From contig NZ_JAHUWH010000004.1 of assembly GCF_019219095.1 (NCBI RefSeq), forward strand, positions 1 to 64,000: 64,000 nucleotides of DNA, read 5' to 3'. The notes below the pieces were generated by a model that saw only the letters and a list, made by a program, of their open reading frames with translations, was not told the DNA's origin and made no database searches. Shown piece by piece: positions 1-8,752 of the stretch. This stretch comes from Acidovorax sp. sic0104 (GTDB lineage Bacteria; Pseudomonadota; Gammaproteobacteria; Burkholderiales; Burkholderiaceae_C). The translations under genes and the position numbers were made by a program. Each line of letters opens with the position of its first letter. The stretch's first letter is position 1.

Positions 1-115
1 TGCCTGATGACCATAGCAAGTTGGTACCACTCCTTCCCATCCCGAACAGGACAGTGAAACGACTTTGCGCCGATGATAGTGCGGGTTCCCGTGTGAAAGT
101 AGGTCATCGTCAGGC
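1..115 (+). rRNA. rrf: 5S ribosomal RNA
   Basis: The first bases TGCCTGATGACC pair with the closing GGTCATCGTCAGGC, giving the 5S terminal helix. The interior carries the usual CCATCCCGAAC loop and the GATAGT/AAAGTAGG stretch of proteobacterial 5S. Length is about 115 nt, normal for the family. It lies at the window edge, so it is presumably the last gene of an rRNA operon whose 23S lies before base 1. The exact 5' end could extend a few bases outside the window. Confidence 0.95.
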
Positions 116-130
116 TCTTACAGCCCAAAC

Positions 131-165
131 CGCCCTTCTGCTCCCTTGAGTAGAAGGGCGTTTTG
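131..165 (+). terminator. Rho-independent terminator of the rRNA operon
   Basis: A CGCCCTTCT / AGAAGGGCG stem (131-139 and 152-160) closes an 11-13 nt loop and is followed directly by TTTT. It sits 15 bases after the 5S gene, the expected place for the end of an rrn transcript. Confidence 0.85.
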
Positions 166-259
166 CTTTGGATCACGCATATCCAACTGCCCCACTCGAT
201 CCTCTATCGGCCCCTCGCGGTATGCGTCCTTGCATGCACTCACTCGTGCTGCTCAGCTG

Positions 260-1357
260 CTATCCCATCACCCCGGCTCCATTCAGTGAGCCTCGCCTGA
301 ATTTGTGCACACCCTCAGAGTCCAGCAGGCGATCCATCTGCCCACCGAACCAGAGATAGTGCAAATGGGCCAAGGCTTCTCCCATGGCAAAAGTCATCTG
401 GTGGGCGTCCAACGGGCGCTTGAACAGAATGGGGAGGATGTCAGCTGCTGACAGGGCGTCTGCAGCGCCGGCATCCATGATGTCCTTGAGGCGATCCCGG
501 TGATGATCTTCCAGTTGCTGGATTCGTTGGTGCAACCCGTTGAAAGGTTTGCCATGCGATGGGAGCACGAGTGTGTTCGAAGGCAATTCCGTATACCTGC
601 GCAGCGACGTCAAAAACAAGCGCAGAGAGTCCGCCTCGGGCTCCGTGGAATGCACGCTCACATTCGTTGAAATGCGCGGCAACACCATGTCACCGCTCAG
701 CAATACGCCCAGTTCCTGACAATGCAAGGCGATGTGCTCGGGAGCATGGCCATATCCACCGACGCATTGCCACGCTCGCCCGCCGATTTCTACAGTCCCC
801 CCATCGAGTAGCCTGCGGAATGTGGGTGGGAGCGCGGGGACCAAAGTGGGGAAGTAAGACACGCGCGCGCGGACATGCTGCAGAAATTCCTTGTCCTTCA
901 TGCCGTGGAGCGCATAGAAATCTGCATTGGCTTCACCCCCGCCGCCGTCGCGGTCGTACACAGCGATCCTCGCCACGTTGTAGTCCGTGGCACTGATCCA
1001 CAGTTGAACCTGCCAGCGCTTGCAGATCCAATGCGCCAGGCCGATGTGGTCGGGGTGCATGTGCGTCACGATCACGCGCAACACGGGCAACCCGTCTAGG
1101 CCGGTGGCAAAGACCTGCTCCCACTGCGCCCGGGTGCCGGGGCTGTCGATGCAACAGTCCACCACCGTCCATCCGTCGACCAGGTTTCCATGGACGTCGC
1201 GTTGCCGGTCGCGCAGGAGCCAGAGATTGATGTGATCCAGCGCAAAGGGCAGCCCCATCCGTATCCAGCGGACGCCCGGCGCGACCTCCAGCACGCCGCC
1301 TTCGCCGGGCATCGTGTCACCCAAAGGGTAGTGGATTTGGTGTTCGAGAGGATTCAT
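260..1357 (-). CDS. MBL-fold metallo-hydrolase
   Basis: A 365-residue protein of the metallo-beta-lactamase superfamily. The signature HMHPDH lies at residues 99-104 (His99, His101, Asp103, His104), with later metal-ligand candidates in LLSGDMVLP and LPSHGKPF. These are the expected dinuclear zinc ligands of glyoxalase II-like hydrolases. I chose the ATG at 1357 (MNPLEHQ) because an upstream extension to 1495 would run through the operator and look non-coding. It is divergent from liuR, and a LiuR-type palindrome (1384-1399) lies 27 bp before its start, so it is probably part of the leucine/isovalerate regulon, perhaps acting on an acyl-CoA or thioester. The substrate is not known. Confidence 0.85.
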   Translation of the reverse strand: MNPLEHQIHYPLGDTMPGEGGVLEVAPGVRWIRMGLPFALDHINLWLLRDRQRDVHGNLVDGWTVVDCCIDSPGTRAQWEQVFATGLDGLPVLRVIVTHMHPDHIGLAHWICKRWQVQLWISATDYNVARIAVYDRDGGGGEANADFYALHGMKDKEFLQHVRARVSYFPTLVPALPPTFRRLLDGGTVEIGGRAWQCVGGYGHAPEHIALHCQELGVLLSGDMVLPRISTNVSVHSTEPEADSLRLFLTSLRRYTELPSNTLVLPSHGKPFNGLHQRIQQLEDHHRDRLKDIMDAGAADALSAADILPILFKRPLDAHQMTFAMGEALAHLHYLWFGGQMDRLLDSEGVHKFRRGSLNGAGVMG

Positions 1358-1383
1358 GGCAGCGATGGGATGGGTTAGCATTG

Positions 1384-1399
1384 ACGTTAACGTAAACGT
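1384..1399. promoter_or_regulatory. Putative LiuR operator in the MBL/liuR divergent region
   Basis: ACGTTAACGTAAACGT is a near-perfect palindrome, with one mismatched pair. It differs by one base from the perfect copy at 1891-1906. Placement between the divergent MBL hydrolase and MerR-family gene fits autoregulation. That LiuR recognises such AT-centred palindromes in proteobacteria is known in general; binding here is inferred. Confidence 0.7.
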
Positions 1400-1484
1400 C
1401 ATGCATTGATTCAGGCATTGTAGGGATTGGCGGCCAATGGGCTGTCTCCTCGGGGAAAAGCCTGAACTGCACACCACGAGCACC

Positions 1485-1880
1485 ATGGCCAACACCTACA
1501 GCATCAGCGATCTCGCCAGAGAGTTCGACCTCACCACGCGTGCCATCCGGTTCTACGAAGACATGGGGCTGCTACAACCCGAGCGCACAGGTGCTGCGGG
1601 TCGCAACCGCGTCTACAGCGCGCGGGACCGCACACGCCTTCGGCTGACGCTGCGGGCCAAACGGCTGGGCCTGTCGCTGACGGAGGCCAAGGAGATCATC
1701 GACCTCTACGACAGCCCGCGTGACACAGGCGTGCAACTGCGCAAATTCCTCGACGTACTGGTCGTTCACCGCAAGCAGCTCGAAGAGCAGATGGCGGACC
1801 TGAAAGCCAACCTCGAAGAAGTGCAGGACCACGAGGACGATGCGCGGGCTCTGCTGCTCAAGCTCGAAAAACAAAAATGA
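1485..1880 (+). CDS. liuR: MerR-family regulator LiuR (leucine/isovalerate utilisation)
   Basis: A 131-residue MerR-type regulator. The N-terminal winged helix-turn-helix reads YSISDLAREFDLTTRAIRFY, followed by the family wing (EDMGLLQPERTG) and a coiled-coil dimerisation helix of about residues 75-128 rich in E, K and L. There is no metal-binding Cys cluster, which argues against MerR/CueR and for the LiuR branch. The start is the ATG at 1485; a longer frame from 1437 gives a non-conserved extension. Neighbours decide the identity: isovaleryl-CoA dehydrogenase lies downstream and matching palindromes flank the gene. LiuR proteins usually repress branched-chain amino acid catabolism genes; the effector is probably an acyl-CoA intermediate (inference). 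Confidence 0.85.
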   Translation: MANTYSISDLAREFDLTTRAIRFYEDMGLLQPERTGAAGRNRVYSARDRTRLRLTLRAKRLGLSLTEAKEIIDLYDSPRDTGVQLRKFLDVLVVHRKQLEEQMADLKANLEEVQDHEDDARALLLKLEKQK

Positions 1881-1890
1881 TCCATAATTG

Positions 1891-1906
1891 ACGTTTACGT
1901 AAACGT
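1891..1906. promoter_or_regulatory. Putative LiuR operator before the thioesterase-liuA genes
   Basis: ACGTTTACGTAAACGT is a perfect 16-base palindrome, 10 bp after the liuR stop and 17 bp before the next start codon. It is the better of two near-identical copies in the window. It would let LiuR control the downstream thioesterase-liuA-can-aceK-thiolase series separately from its own promoter. Confidence 0.75.
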
Positions 1907-1923
1907 AAATCAGGAGACCGCCC

Positions 1924-2385
1924 GTGCACATGAGCACTTTCGAGCCCCGCTGCGCAGAATATGCAACCCGTGTCACCGATAGCTTTGCGCGGCAGGGTGC
2001 CATGCAGACCTTGGGCGCGCGCTTGGGCCTCGTGGCTCCAGGGGCGGTGGACATCGTGCTCGACTGGGCTTGCGGGCTCACACAGCAGCACGGATTCCTG
2101 CATGCCGGCATGGTTGCCACAGCGCTGGATTCGGCCTGCGGCTATGCCGGCTTTTCGCTGATGGCGCCCGACGCAGCGGTGCTCACGATCGAATTCAAGA
2201 TCAATCTGCTGGCGCCCGCCAAGGGCCAACGCTTTCGAATGGAAGGCCGAGTGATCAAGCCCGGCCGCACCATTACGGTGTGCGAGGGGCGGGCCTTCGC
2301 GATTGATGACAGCCAAGAAAAGCTGATTGCCACCATGGGCTGCACGCTGATGGCTGTATCGGGCCGCGACAACATCCAGGGCTGA
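1924..2385 (+). CDS. PaaI-family hotdog thioesterase
   Basis: A 153-residue hotdog-fold protein. The active-site segment HGFLHAGMVATALDSACG matches the HGG...D/E pattern of PaaI-type acyl-CoA thioesterases, and the C-terminal half has the regular beta pattern of the fold (LTIEFKINLLAPAKG). AGGAG at 1912-1916 lies 7 bp before the GTG at 1924 but 13 bp before the ATG at 1930, so the GTG start is preferred; the ATG is the alternative. It probably hydrolyses or salvages stalled CoA esters in leucine breakdown. Its position right after the palindrome at 1891 suggests LiuR control. The 183 bp that follow hold no gene. Confidence 0.85.
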   Translation: MHMSTFEPRCAEYATRVTDSFARQGAMQTLGARLGLVAPGAVDIVLDWACGLTQQHGFLHAGMVATALDSACGYAGFSLMAPDAAVLTIEFKINLLAPAKGQRFRMEGRVIKPGRTITVCEGRAFAIDDSQEKLIATMGCTLMAVSGRDNIQG

Positions 2386-2568
2386 AATGACACGCGTCCT
2401 GACTCCGTGCGCGCCTTGGACCTCTCTCGCTGCGCGTGCCGGCACTGAGGGTTGCCAGAGGACCCAAGCACAGCGCCGCACCCCCGGCTCGGTACCGGCT
2501 GTCCCAGGCGCCACTGAGATCGCCATACCCCCCATTGACACCAACTACTTCCTATCAGGAGACAAACC

Positions 2569-3759
2569 ATGAGCATTCCAGCCAACCTTCCCGGCCTGAA
2601 CTTCCAGTTGGGCGAGGACATCGACGCCCTGCGAGACGCCGTGCGCGACTTTGCCCAGGCGGAAATCGCCCCACGTGCCGCCGAGATCGACCGCAGCGAC
2701 CAGTTCCCCATGGACCTGTGGCGCAAGATGGGTGACCTGGGCGTGCTCGGCATCACCGTGCCTGAGCAGCACGGCGGTGCCGCCATGGGCTACCTGGCGC
2801 ACATGGTGGCGATGGAAGAAATCTCCCGCGCCAGCGCCTCGGTCGGGCTGTCCTACGGTGCGCACAGCAACCTGTGCGTGAACCAGATCAACCGCAACGG
2901 CAGCGACGCCCAGAAAGCCAAGTACCTGCCCAAGCTCATCAGCGGCGAACACGTGGGCGCCCTGGCCATGAGCGAGCCGGGCGCCGGCTCCGACGTCATC
3001 AGCATGAAGCTCAAGGCGGAAGACAAGGGCGGTTACTACCTGCTCAATGGCAACAAGATGTGGATCACCAATGGCCCGGACGCCGACACACTGGTGGTCT
3101 ATGCCAAGACAGAACCAGAACTCGGCGCGCGCGGCGTCACCGCATTCCTGATCGAGAAGGGGATGCCGGGCTTCAGCATCGCGCAAAAGCTCGACAAGCT
3201 GGGCATGCGCGGCAGCCACACGGGTGAGCTGGTGTTCAACAATGTCGAAGTGCCAGCTGCCAACGTGCTCGGCGGCCTCAACCAGGGCGCCAAAGTCCTG
3301 ATGAGCGGCCTGGACTACGAGCGAGCGGTGCTCACCGGCGGCCCGCTGGGCATCATGCAGTCCGTCATGGACAACGTGATCCCATACATTCACGACCGCA
3401 AACAGTTCGGCCAGAGCATCGGCGAGTTCCAGCTCATCCAGGGCAAGGTGGCCGACATGTACACCGTGCTGCAGGCCGGTCGCTCGTTCGCCTACACCGT
3501 GGCCAAGAACCTCGACATGCTGGGCACCGAGCACGTGCGCCAGGTGCGCAAGGACTGCGCCAGCGTCATCCTGTGGTGCGCCGAAAAAGCCACCTGGATG
3601 GCCGGCGAAGGCGTGCAGATCTACGGCGGCAACGGATATATCAACGAGTACCCCCTGGGCCGCCTGTGGCGGGATGCGAAACTCTACGAGATCGGCGCCG
3701 GCACGAGCGAGATCCGCCGCATGCTGATCGGCCGCGAACTGTTCGCCGAGACCTGCTGA
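2569..3759 (+). CDS. liuA: Isovaleryl-CoA dehydrogenase
   Basis: This 396-residue FAD enzyme oxidises isovaleryl-CoA to 3-methylcrotonyl-CoA, the first committed step of leucine degradation after the branched-chain keto-acid dehydrogenase. The acyl-CoA dehydrogenase fold is complete: FAD-binding [13 protein letters not shown] (132-144) and WITNG (165-169), and C-terminal GGNGY...[17 protein letters not shown]. The base Glu251 in [13 protein letters not shown] sits where isovaleryl-CoA dehydrogenases carry it, rather than at the EGT site near the C-terminus used by most relatives (here GAGTSEI has Ala-Gly). This is the main reason for the specific call. AGGAG sits 7 bp before the ATG. It pairs with liuB, liuC, liuD and liuE, which lie 22 kb away. 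Confidence 0.93.
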   Translation: MSIPANLPGLNFQLGEDIDALRDAVRDFAQAEIAPRAAEIDRSDQFPMDLWRKMGDLGVLGITVPEQHGGAAMGYLAHMVAMEEISRASASVGLSYGAHSNLCVNQINRNGSDAQKAKYLPKLISGEHVGALAMSEPGAGSDVISMKLKAEDKGGYYLLNGNKMWITNGPDADTLVVYAKTEPELGARGVTAFLIEKGMPGFSIAQKLDKLGMRGSHTGELVFNNVEVPAANVLGGLNQGAKVLMSGLDYERAVLTGGPLGIMQSVMDNVIPYIHDRKQFGQSIGEFQLIQGKVADMYTVLQAGRSFAYTVAKNLDMLGTEHVRQVRKDCASVILWCAEKATWMAGEGVQIYGGNGYINEYPLGRLWRDAKLYEIGAGTSEIRRMLIGRELFAETC

Positions 3760-3808
3760 GCCCGCCGCCCCAGCCGCATTGTGGCGGCACGTTGACTTCA
3801 AGGACCCC

Positions 3809-4468
3809 ATGACCACCTCCATCGACGACCTCTTCGTACACAACCGCGCCTGGGCCGCCCAGATGGAGCGCGAGCGCCCCGGCTTCTTCACCGGCCTGCT
3901 GGCCCAGCAAAAGCCAAAGTACATGTGGGTGGGCTGCTCGGACAGCCGCGTGCCGGCCAACCAGATCACGGGTCTGGAGCCCGGTGAAGTCTTCGTGCAC
4001 CGCAACGTGGCCAATGTGGTGGTGCCCACGGATCTCAACTGCCTGTCCACCATTCAGTACGCCGTCGACCAGTTGCGCATCGAGCACCTCATGGTCGTGG
4101 GCCACTATGGCTGCGGTGGCGTGTTGGCTGCACTCGAAGGTATCCGCGTCGGCCTGGCCGACAACTGGATCCGTCACGTGGCGGACGTGCGCGACCGTCA
4201 CCGCGAGTTGATCGCTTCCATCGCGCCCGAGTGGCGCCACGACGTGCTGTGCGAGCTCAACGCCATCGAGCAGGTCGTCAACGTCGCGCAGACCACGGTG
4301 ATGCTCGACGCCTGGGGACGCGGGCAAAAGGTCACGCTGCACGGCTGGTGCTACGGCCTCAAGGACGGCCTGATCAACAACCTGCACATGACGGTGGACA
4401 GTACCGAAGGCCTGGAGTCGCTGTACAAGGCCGCCATCGCGGGCGTTGCTGCCACGCGTCGCGAGTAG
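3809..4468 (+). CDS. can: Beta-class carbonic anhydrase
   Basis: A 219-residue enzyme interconverting CO2 and bicarbonate. The zinc and catalytic set is intact: Cys43, Asp45 and Arg47 in CSDSRVPA, and His99 and Cys102 in GHYGCGG. Length matches bacterial Can/CynT proteins. The ATG at 3809 follows AAGGA and begins the conserved MTTSIDDLF; an in-frame TTG at 3779 is a poor alternative. It lies between liuA and aceK in the same direction. One role could be supplying bicarbonate to the biotin-dependent methylcrotonyl-CoA carboxylase encoded further on (inference). Confidence 0.93.
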   Translation: MTTSIDDLFVHNRAWAAQMERERPGFFTGLLAQQKPKYMWVGCSDSRVPANQITGLEPGEVFVHRNVANVVVPTDLNCLSTIQYAVDQLRIEHLMVVGHYGCGGVLAALEGIRVGLADNWIRHVADVRDRHRELIASIAPEWRHDVLCELNAIEQVVNVAQTTVMLDAWGRGQKVTLHGWCYGLKDGLINNLHMTVDSTEGLESLYKAAIAGVAATRRE

Positions 4469-4501
4469 GCCTGTCTTTTCGCTGTCCCGCTCAGGCGCGC
4501 C

Positions 4502-6325
4502 ATGTTTCCCCAGCGGCTCGATGCCCCAGAGGCCTACGGCATCGCCAAGGCGATGATGGACGGCTTCAACCGCCACTACCGGCTGTTTCGCACCGAGTCC
4601 GCACGCGCCAAGCACCGCTTCGAGACGGCCGACTGGCCAGGCCAGCAGCGGGCCCAGCGCGAGCGCATCGAGTTTTACGACCTGCGCGTGAAGGAGTGCG
4701 TGCGCCGGCTTGAAAAGGAGTTCGGCGCGGGCTCCCAGCCCATGGACGTGTGGCACCAGATCAAGCTCCACTACATCGGCCTGCTGGTCAACCACCACCA
4801 GCCCGAGCTGGCCGAGACCTTCTTCAACTCGGTCACCACCAAGATACTGCACCGCACGCACTTTCACAACGACTTCATCTTCGTGCGCCCGGCCGTCAGC
4901 ACCGAGTACATAGAGAACGACGAGCCCGCGGCCTTGCCCACCTACCGCGCGTACTACCCCTCGCGCAGCAACCTGCACGGCACGCTGCAGGCCGTCATCG
5001 ACAACTTCCGGCTGCAGCGCGAGTTCGAAGACCTCGCGCGCGACACCGCCCATGTGCTGGCCGCCATCGAGCCGCGCATAGCGCACATGACGCTGCGCGC
5101 CAACTTCCAGATCCAGGTGCTGGCCAGCCTGTTCTATCGCAACAAGGGCGCGTACGTGGTGGGCAAGATCATCAACGGCTTCAGCGAAGTGCCGTTCGCG
5201 CTGCCCATCCTGCACACTGAATCGGGCAAGCTCGCCATCGACGCCGCGCTGTTCGGCGAGGACGACCTGCTCGCGCTCTTCAGCTTTGCGCGGGCGTACT
5301 TCATGGTCGACATGGAGATCCCCAGCGCCTACGTGCAGTTCCTGCGCAGCCTCATGCCGCGCAAGCCCCGCGCCGAAATCTACAACGCCCTGGGACTGGC
5401 CAAGCAGGGCAAGACGCTGTTCTATCGCGACTTCCTCTCGCACCTCAAGCACTCCAGCGACAAGTTCCGCATCGCTCCGGGCATCAAGGGCATGGTGATG
5501 CTGGTTTTCGACCTGCCGAGCTTTCCCTTCGTGTTCAAGCTCATCAAGGACTACTTCCCGCACCAGAAGGAAACCACGCGCGAGCAGGTCAAGGGCAAGT
5601 ACCTGCTGGTCAAGCAACACGACCGCGTGGGCCGCATGGCCGACACGCTCGAATACAGCGAGGTCGCCTTCCCGCGCGACCGCTTCGACGATGCGCTCAT
5701 CGCCGAGATCGAGAAATTCGCCCCCAGCCAGCTCGAGATCAGCGACCGCGACGGCGACGGCCAGACCGAGGTCATCATCAAGCACCTGTACATCGAGCGC
5801 CGCATGGTGCCGCTCAACATCTACCTGCAGGAAGCGTTCGACGCGGGCCTGTCCGACCCGCGTGCCCATCAGCGGATGGAGCGCAGCGTGATCGAATACG
5901 GCAATGCCATCAAGGACCTGGTGGCCGCCAACATCTTCCCCGGCGACATGCTCTGGAAGAACTTTGGCGTCACCCGCAACGGCAAGGTCGTGTTCTACGA
6001 CTACGACGAGATCGAATACCTCACCGACTGCCAATTCCGCCGCGTGCCCGCTGCGCGCAACGAGGAAGAGGAGATGAGCGGCGAGGTCTGGTACAGCGTC
6101 GGCCCGCGCGACGTGTTTCCGGAGACCTTCGGCCCCTTCCTGCTGGGCAACGACGCCGTGCGCGAGGTTTTCATGAAGCACCACGCGGACCTGCTCGATG
6201 CCGCGTTCTGGCAGTCGCACAAGGAGCGCATCCAGGCTGGGCACATGCTCGACGTCTTCCCCTACGACAGCGACCGGCGCTTCGTGAATGGCGCCCCGTT
6301 GCACAGCGCTTCCCGAACGCACTGA
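4502..6325 (+). CDS. aceK: Isocitrate dehydrogenase kinase/phosphatase
   Basis: A 607-residue bifunctional enzyme that phosphorylates and dephosphorylates isocitrate dehydrogenase and so sets the split between TCA cycle and glyoxylate bypass. The N-terminal regulatory half (to about 310) carries typical AceK segments such as [14 protein letters not shown]. The kinase half has the P-loop-like [12 protein letters not shown] near residue 325 and the metal/catalytic segment [14 protein letters not shown] near 500. Length is slightly above the usual 570-600. In enteric bacteria it follows aceBA; here it follows liuA and can with no glyoxylate-shunt enzyme beside it. That placement makes sense if leucine-derived acetyl-CoA demands the bypass (inference). 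Confidence 0.95.
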   Translation: MFPQRLDAPEAYGIAKAMMDGFNRHYRLFRTESARAKHRFETADWPGQQRAQRERIEFYDLRVKECVRRLEKEFGAGSQPMDVWHQIKLHYIGLLVNHHQPELAETFFNSVTTKILHRTHFHNDFIFVRPAVSTEYIENDEPAALPTYRAYYPSRSNLHGTLQAVIDNFRLQREFEDLARDTAHVLAAIEPRIAHMTLRANFQIQVLASLFYRNKGAYVVGKIINGFSEVPFALPILHTESGKLAIDAALFGEDDLLALFSFARAYFMVDMEIPSAYVQFLRSLMPRKPRAEIYNALGLAKQGKTLFYRDFLSHLKHSSDKFRIAPGIKGMVMLVFDLPSFPFVFKLIKDYFPHQKETTREQVKGKYLLVKQHDRVGRMADTLEYSEVAFPRDRFDDALIAEIEKFAPSQLEISDRDGDGQTEVIIKHLYIERRMVPLNIYLQEAFDAGLSDPRAHQRMERSVIEYGNAIKDLVAANIFPGDMLWKNFGVTRNGKVVFYDYDEIEYLTDCQFRRVPAARNEEEEMSGEVWYSVGPRDVFPETFGPFLLGNDAVREVFMKHHADLLDAAFWQSHKERIQAGHMLDVFPYDSDRRFVNGAPLHSASRTH

Positions 6326-6381
6326 CTTCACACTTTTCGTTTCTTCAAACCCACCGATACATCAACCCGGAGACCATCGCC

Positions 6382-7575
6382 ATGACCACACCCCAGCACG
6401 ACCCCATCGTCATCGTCGGCGCAGCGCGCACCCCCATGGGGTCGCTGCAGGGCGACTTTGCCAGCCTGGCAGCGCACGACCTGGGCGGCACCGCCATCAA
6501 GGCCGCGCTGGAGCGCGCCAAGGTATCGCCCGATGCCGTGGGCGAAGTGCTCTTCGGCAATTGCCTGATGGCCGGCCAGGGCCAGGCGCCCGCGCGGCAG
6601 GCTGCCTTCAAGGGCGGCCTGCCCAAGGGCGCTGGCGCAGTCACGCTGTCCAAGATGTGCGGCTCCGGCATGAAGGCCGCGATGATGGCGCACGACATGC
6701 TGCTGGCCGGCACGCACGACGTGATGGTGGCCGGCGGGATGGAGAGCATGACCAACGCCCCCTACCTGCTGCAGAAGGGCCGTGGCGGCTACCGCCTGGG
6801 CCACGACCGCATCTTCGATCACATGATGCTCGACGGTCTGGAAGATGCCTACGAGGCCGGCCGATCGATGGGAACCTTCGGTGAAGACTGCGCCGCCAAG
6901 TACCAGTTCACCCGCGAGCAGCAGGACGCCTTTGCCACCGCCAGCGTGCAGCGCGCCAAGGCCGCCACCGAGTCCGGCGCATTCGCAGCCGAGATCGTTC
7001 CTGTGACCGTCAAGACCCGTGCGGGCGAGACCGTGGTGTCGACGGACGAAGGCCCGGGCAAGGTCAAGCTTGAGAAGATCGCGACCCTCAAGCCCGCTTT
7101 CAAGAAGGACGGCACCATCACCGCCGCGTCCAGCTCCAGCATCAACGACGGCGCGGCCGCGCTGGTGATGATGCGCGAATCGACTGCGAAGAAGCTCGGC
7201 GCGCAGCCCCTGGCCCGCATCGTGAGCCACGCCACGCATGCGCAAGAGCCCGAATGGTTTGCCACCGCACCGCTGGGCGCCACGCAGAAGGCGCTGGCCA
7301 AGGCGGGCTGGCAGGTCGGCGACGTGCAGCTGTGGGAAATCAACGAGGCCTTCGCCGTGGTCCCCATGGCGCTGATGAAGGAGCTCGACCTGCCGCACGA
7401 CAAGGTCAACGTCAACGGCGGCGCCTGCGCCCTGGGCCACCCCATCGGAGCGAGCGGCGCCCGCATCATGGTCACGCTGATGTATGCCCTCAAGGCACGC
7501 GGCCTCACCAAAGGCCTGGCCACGCTGTGCATCGGCGGCGGCGAGGCCACGGCCGTGGCGCTGGAACTGGTCTGA
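6382..7575 (+). CDS. Thiolase (acetyl-CoA acetyltransferase type)
   Basis: A 397-residue thiolase. The acyl-carrying Cys93 lies in KMCGSGMKA. The downstream catalytic His is in GGACALGHPIGASGARI and the second Cys in LCIGGGEATAV. It probably cleaves acetoacetyl-CoA, the end product of leucine degradation, to two acetyl-CoA, or works as a broader 3-ketoacyl-CoA thiolase. It lies 56 bp after aceK. A GGAGA box precedes the ATG by about 10 bp. Its TGA overlaps the next ATG by one base (TGATG), so the following unknown gene is translationally coupled. Confidence 0.93.
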   Translation: MTTPQHDPIVIVGAARTPMGSLQGDFASLAAHDLGGTAIKAALERAKVSPDAVGEVLFGNCLMAGQGQAPARQAAFKGGLPKGAGAVTLSKMCGSGMKAAMMAHDMLLAGTHDVMVAGGMESMTNAPYLLQKGRGGYRLGHDRIFDHMMLDGLEDAYEAGRSMGTFGEDCAAKYQFTREQQDAFATASVQRAKAATESGAFAAEIVPVTVKTRAGETVVSTDEGPGKVKLEKIATLKPAFKKDGTITAASSSSINDGAAALVMMRESTAKKLGAQPLARIVSHATHAQEPEWFATAPLGATQKALAKAGWQVGDVQLWEINEAFAVVPMALMKELDLPHDKVNVNGGACALGHPIGASGARIMVTLMYALKARGLTKGLATLCIGGGEATAVALELV

Positions 7576-8669
7576 TGGCAGCGTCTGCATCGCCTGAGAT
7601 CGCGGCGTTCTGGAACGAGTTCACCGCAGCGCAGCACACGCTGCAGGCGCTGCCACTGCGCGACCGCGTGGAAGAGGCCAACACCATCCTCGAGCGCCAC
7701 CTGGAGGGGCTGGCGCTGGAGATGTCCGGCGGCGACGACGATGCCGTGGTGGACCTCATCGCCACCGCGCACGGCAGCATCGACCGGTTCCCGCTGCTGA
7801 TGCAATGGGTGGCCGCAGCGCCGCCGCTCGCACACTACCGGCTGCGGGCGTTTCGCGAGCGCACCACGCAGCCCGACTTTCCCATCGGAATGGAAGGCTT
7901 CGAGCTGGAAACCTCCGATGTGCTCGTGGCCTGCAGTCGCGACGACGGGCAAGCGGCGCTGGAGATCCGCTTCGGCCGCGAGATTCCGAGCGACTACCAG
8001 GACCACGCGCGCAACATGGCATTCATCATGCTCGACCATGTGCTGGGCGAGTACGACTTTGCGGTGAAGGTCGGTGGCGTGGACTTCGTCGACGGCTCCT
8101 ACGACCCGCAGGCGCAGTGGACCCCGCTGAGCCAGCTGCCCGCGGTGTTCGACCGCTACTGGACCCACGAGCTGGGCCGTACCGGAGATTTCCCCCAAGG
8201 CGAACACGACTGGGGCGGCATGACGATCACCTTCGGTAACCGCGACCGGGACGACGACGGCGCGGGCCGAGCTGGCGGCGACCGTGACGAGAGCGACAGC
8301 GAAGGCCGAGGCTGCGGCGATACCGCCATCGTCATGGTCAACCGCAGCGCCAACCCCGTGGCGATGCGCGCAGACCTGGCCACCGCCCTGGTGCTGGACC
8401 TGGCTGTCGGCAACTCCCAAGAGCTGGCCGTCGTGCAATCACTGCAGGAGCAGGCCGCCACGCTGCTGGAGCTGCCGCAACTGGGCATCCTGGCCTACAT
8501 CCTGACCCGCGCCGGGCGCCGCCAGGCCGTGTACTACGTGGGCGACGAGCAGATGGCGCGCCAGGCGCTGGCCCCGCTGCTGCTGCGCGACGAAGCCGCA
8601 TCGCTGGAGTGGAGCGTGCGCTTCGAACCCACATGGTCCGGCTACTTCGAGTTCGCCATCCACCTGTAG
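7575..8669 (+). CDS. Uncharacterised protein, DUF695-like C-terminal half
   Basis: A 364-residue soluble protein whose start overlaps the thiolase stop. I do not recognise a catalytic motif. The N-terminal part (about 1-120) is acidic and helical. Residues about 235-255 form a low-complexity Asp/Gly/Arg insert (DRDDDGAGRAGGDRDESDSE) that is probably a disordered loop. The last 125 residues, with YILTRAGRRQAVYYVGDEQM and the ending SGYFEFAIHL, resemble DUF695-family proteins. No signal peptide or membrane segment is present. Coupling to thiolase suggests a metabolic accessory role, but no function can be assigned. Confidence 0.8.
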   Translation: MAASASPEIAAFWNEFTAAQHTLQALPLRDRVEEANTILERHLEGLALEMSGGDDDAVVDLIATAHGSIDRFPLLMQWVAAAPPLAHYRLRAFRERTTQPDFPIGMEGFELETSDVLVACSRDDGQAALEIRFGREIPSDYQDHARNMAFIMLDHVLGEYDFAVKVGGVDFVDGSYDPQAQWTPLSQLPAVFDRYWTHELGRTGDFPQGEHDWGGMTITFGNRDRDDDGAGRAGGDRDESDSEGRGCGDTAIVMVNRSANPVAMRADLATALVLDLAVGNSQELAVVQSLQEQAATLLELPQLGILAYILTRAGRRQAVYYVGDEQMARQALAPLLLRDEAASLEWSVRFEPTWSGYFEFAIHL

Positions 8670-8692
8670 CAGCGCCTTTGCTGCGAGTGCTC

Positions 8693-8750
8693 CATTTTTC
8701 ATAGCTGCTCGCGCTTGATCATCAAGCGGTAGCGGCTCGAAAGGTCCTTC
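8693..8750. repeat. Interspersed 60-bp repeat, copy 1
   Basis: This intergenic stretch holds the family landmarks CATAGCTGCT, GCGCTTGATCATCAAGCG (a hairpin GCGCTTGAT/ATCAAGCG) and a GGCTCGAAAGG tail. It runs right up to the ribosome-binding region of the SDR gene. The same layout recurs at eight other places in this window. Confidence 0.75.
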
Positions 8751-8752
8751 AA

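Noticed and set aside
168-359. Small forward frame after the 5S terminator
   Set aside because: No ribosome-binding site, no family resemblance, and it overlaps the MBL gene end.
3641-6331. 896-residue open frame on the minus strand
   Set aside because: It is antisense to liuA, can and aceK, which are strongly supported; long antisense frames are common in GC-rich coding DNA, and its translation is His/Val/Ala-rich without motifs.
6849-8438. 529-residue minus-strand frame
   Set aside because: Antisense to the thiolase and the following gene; no domain seen.
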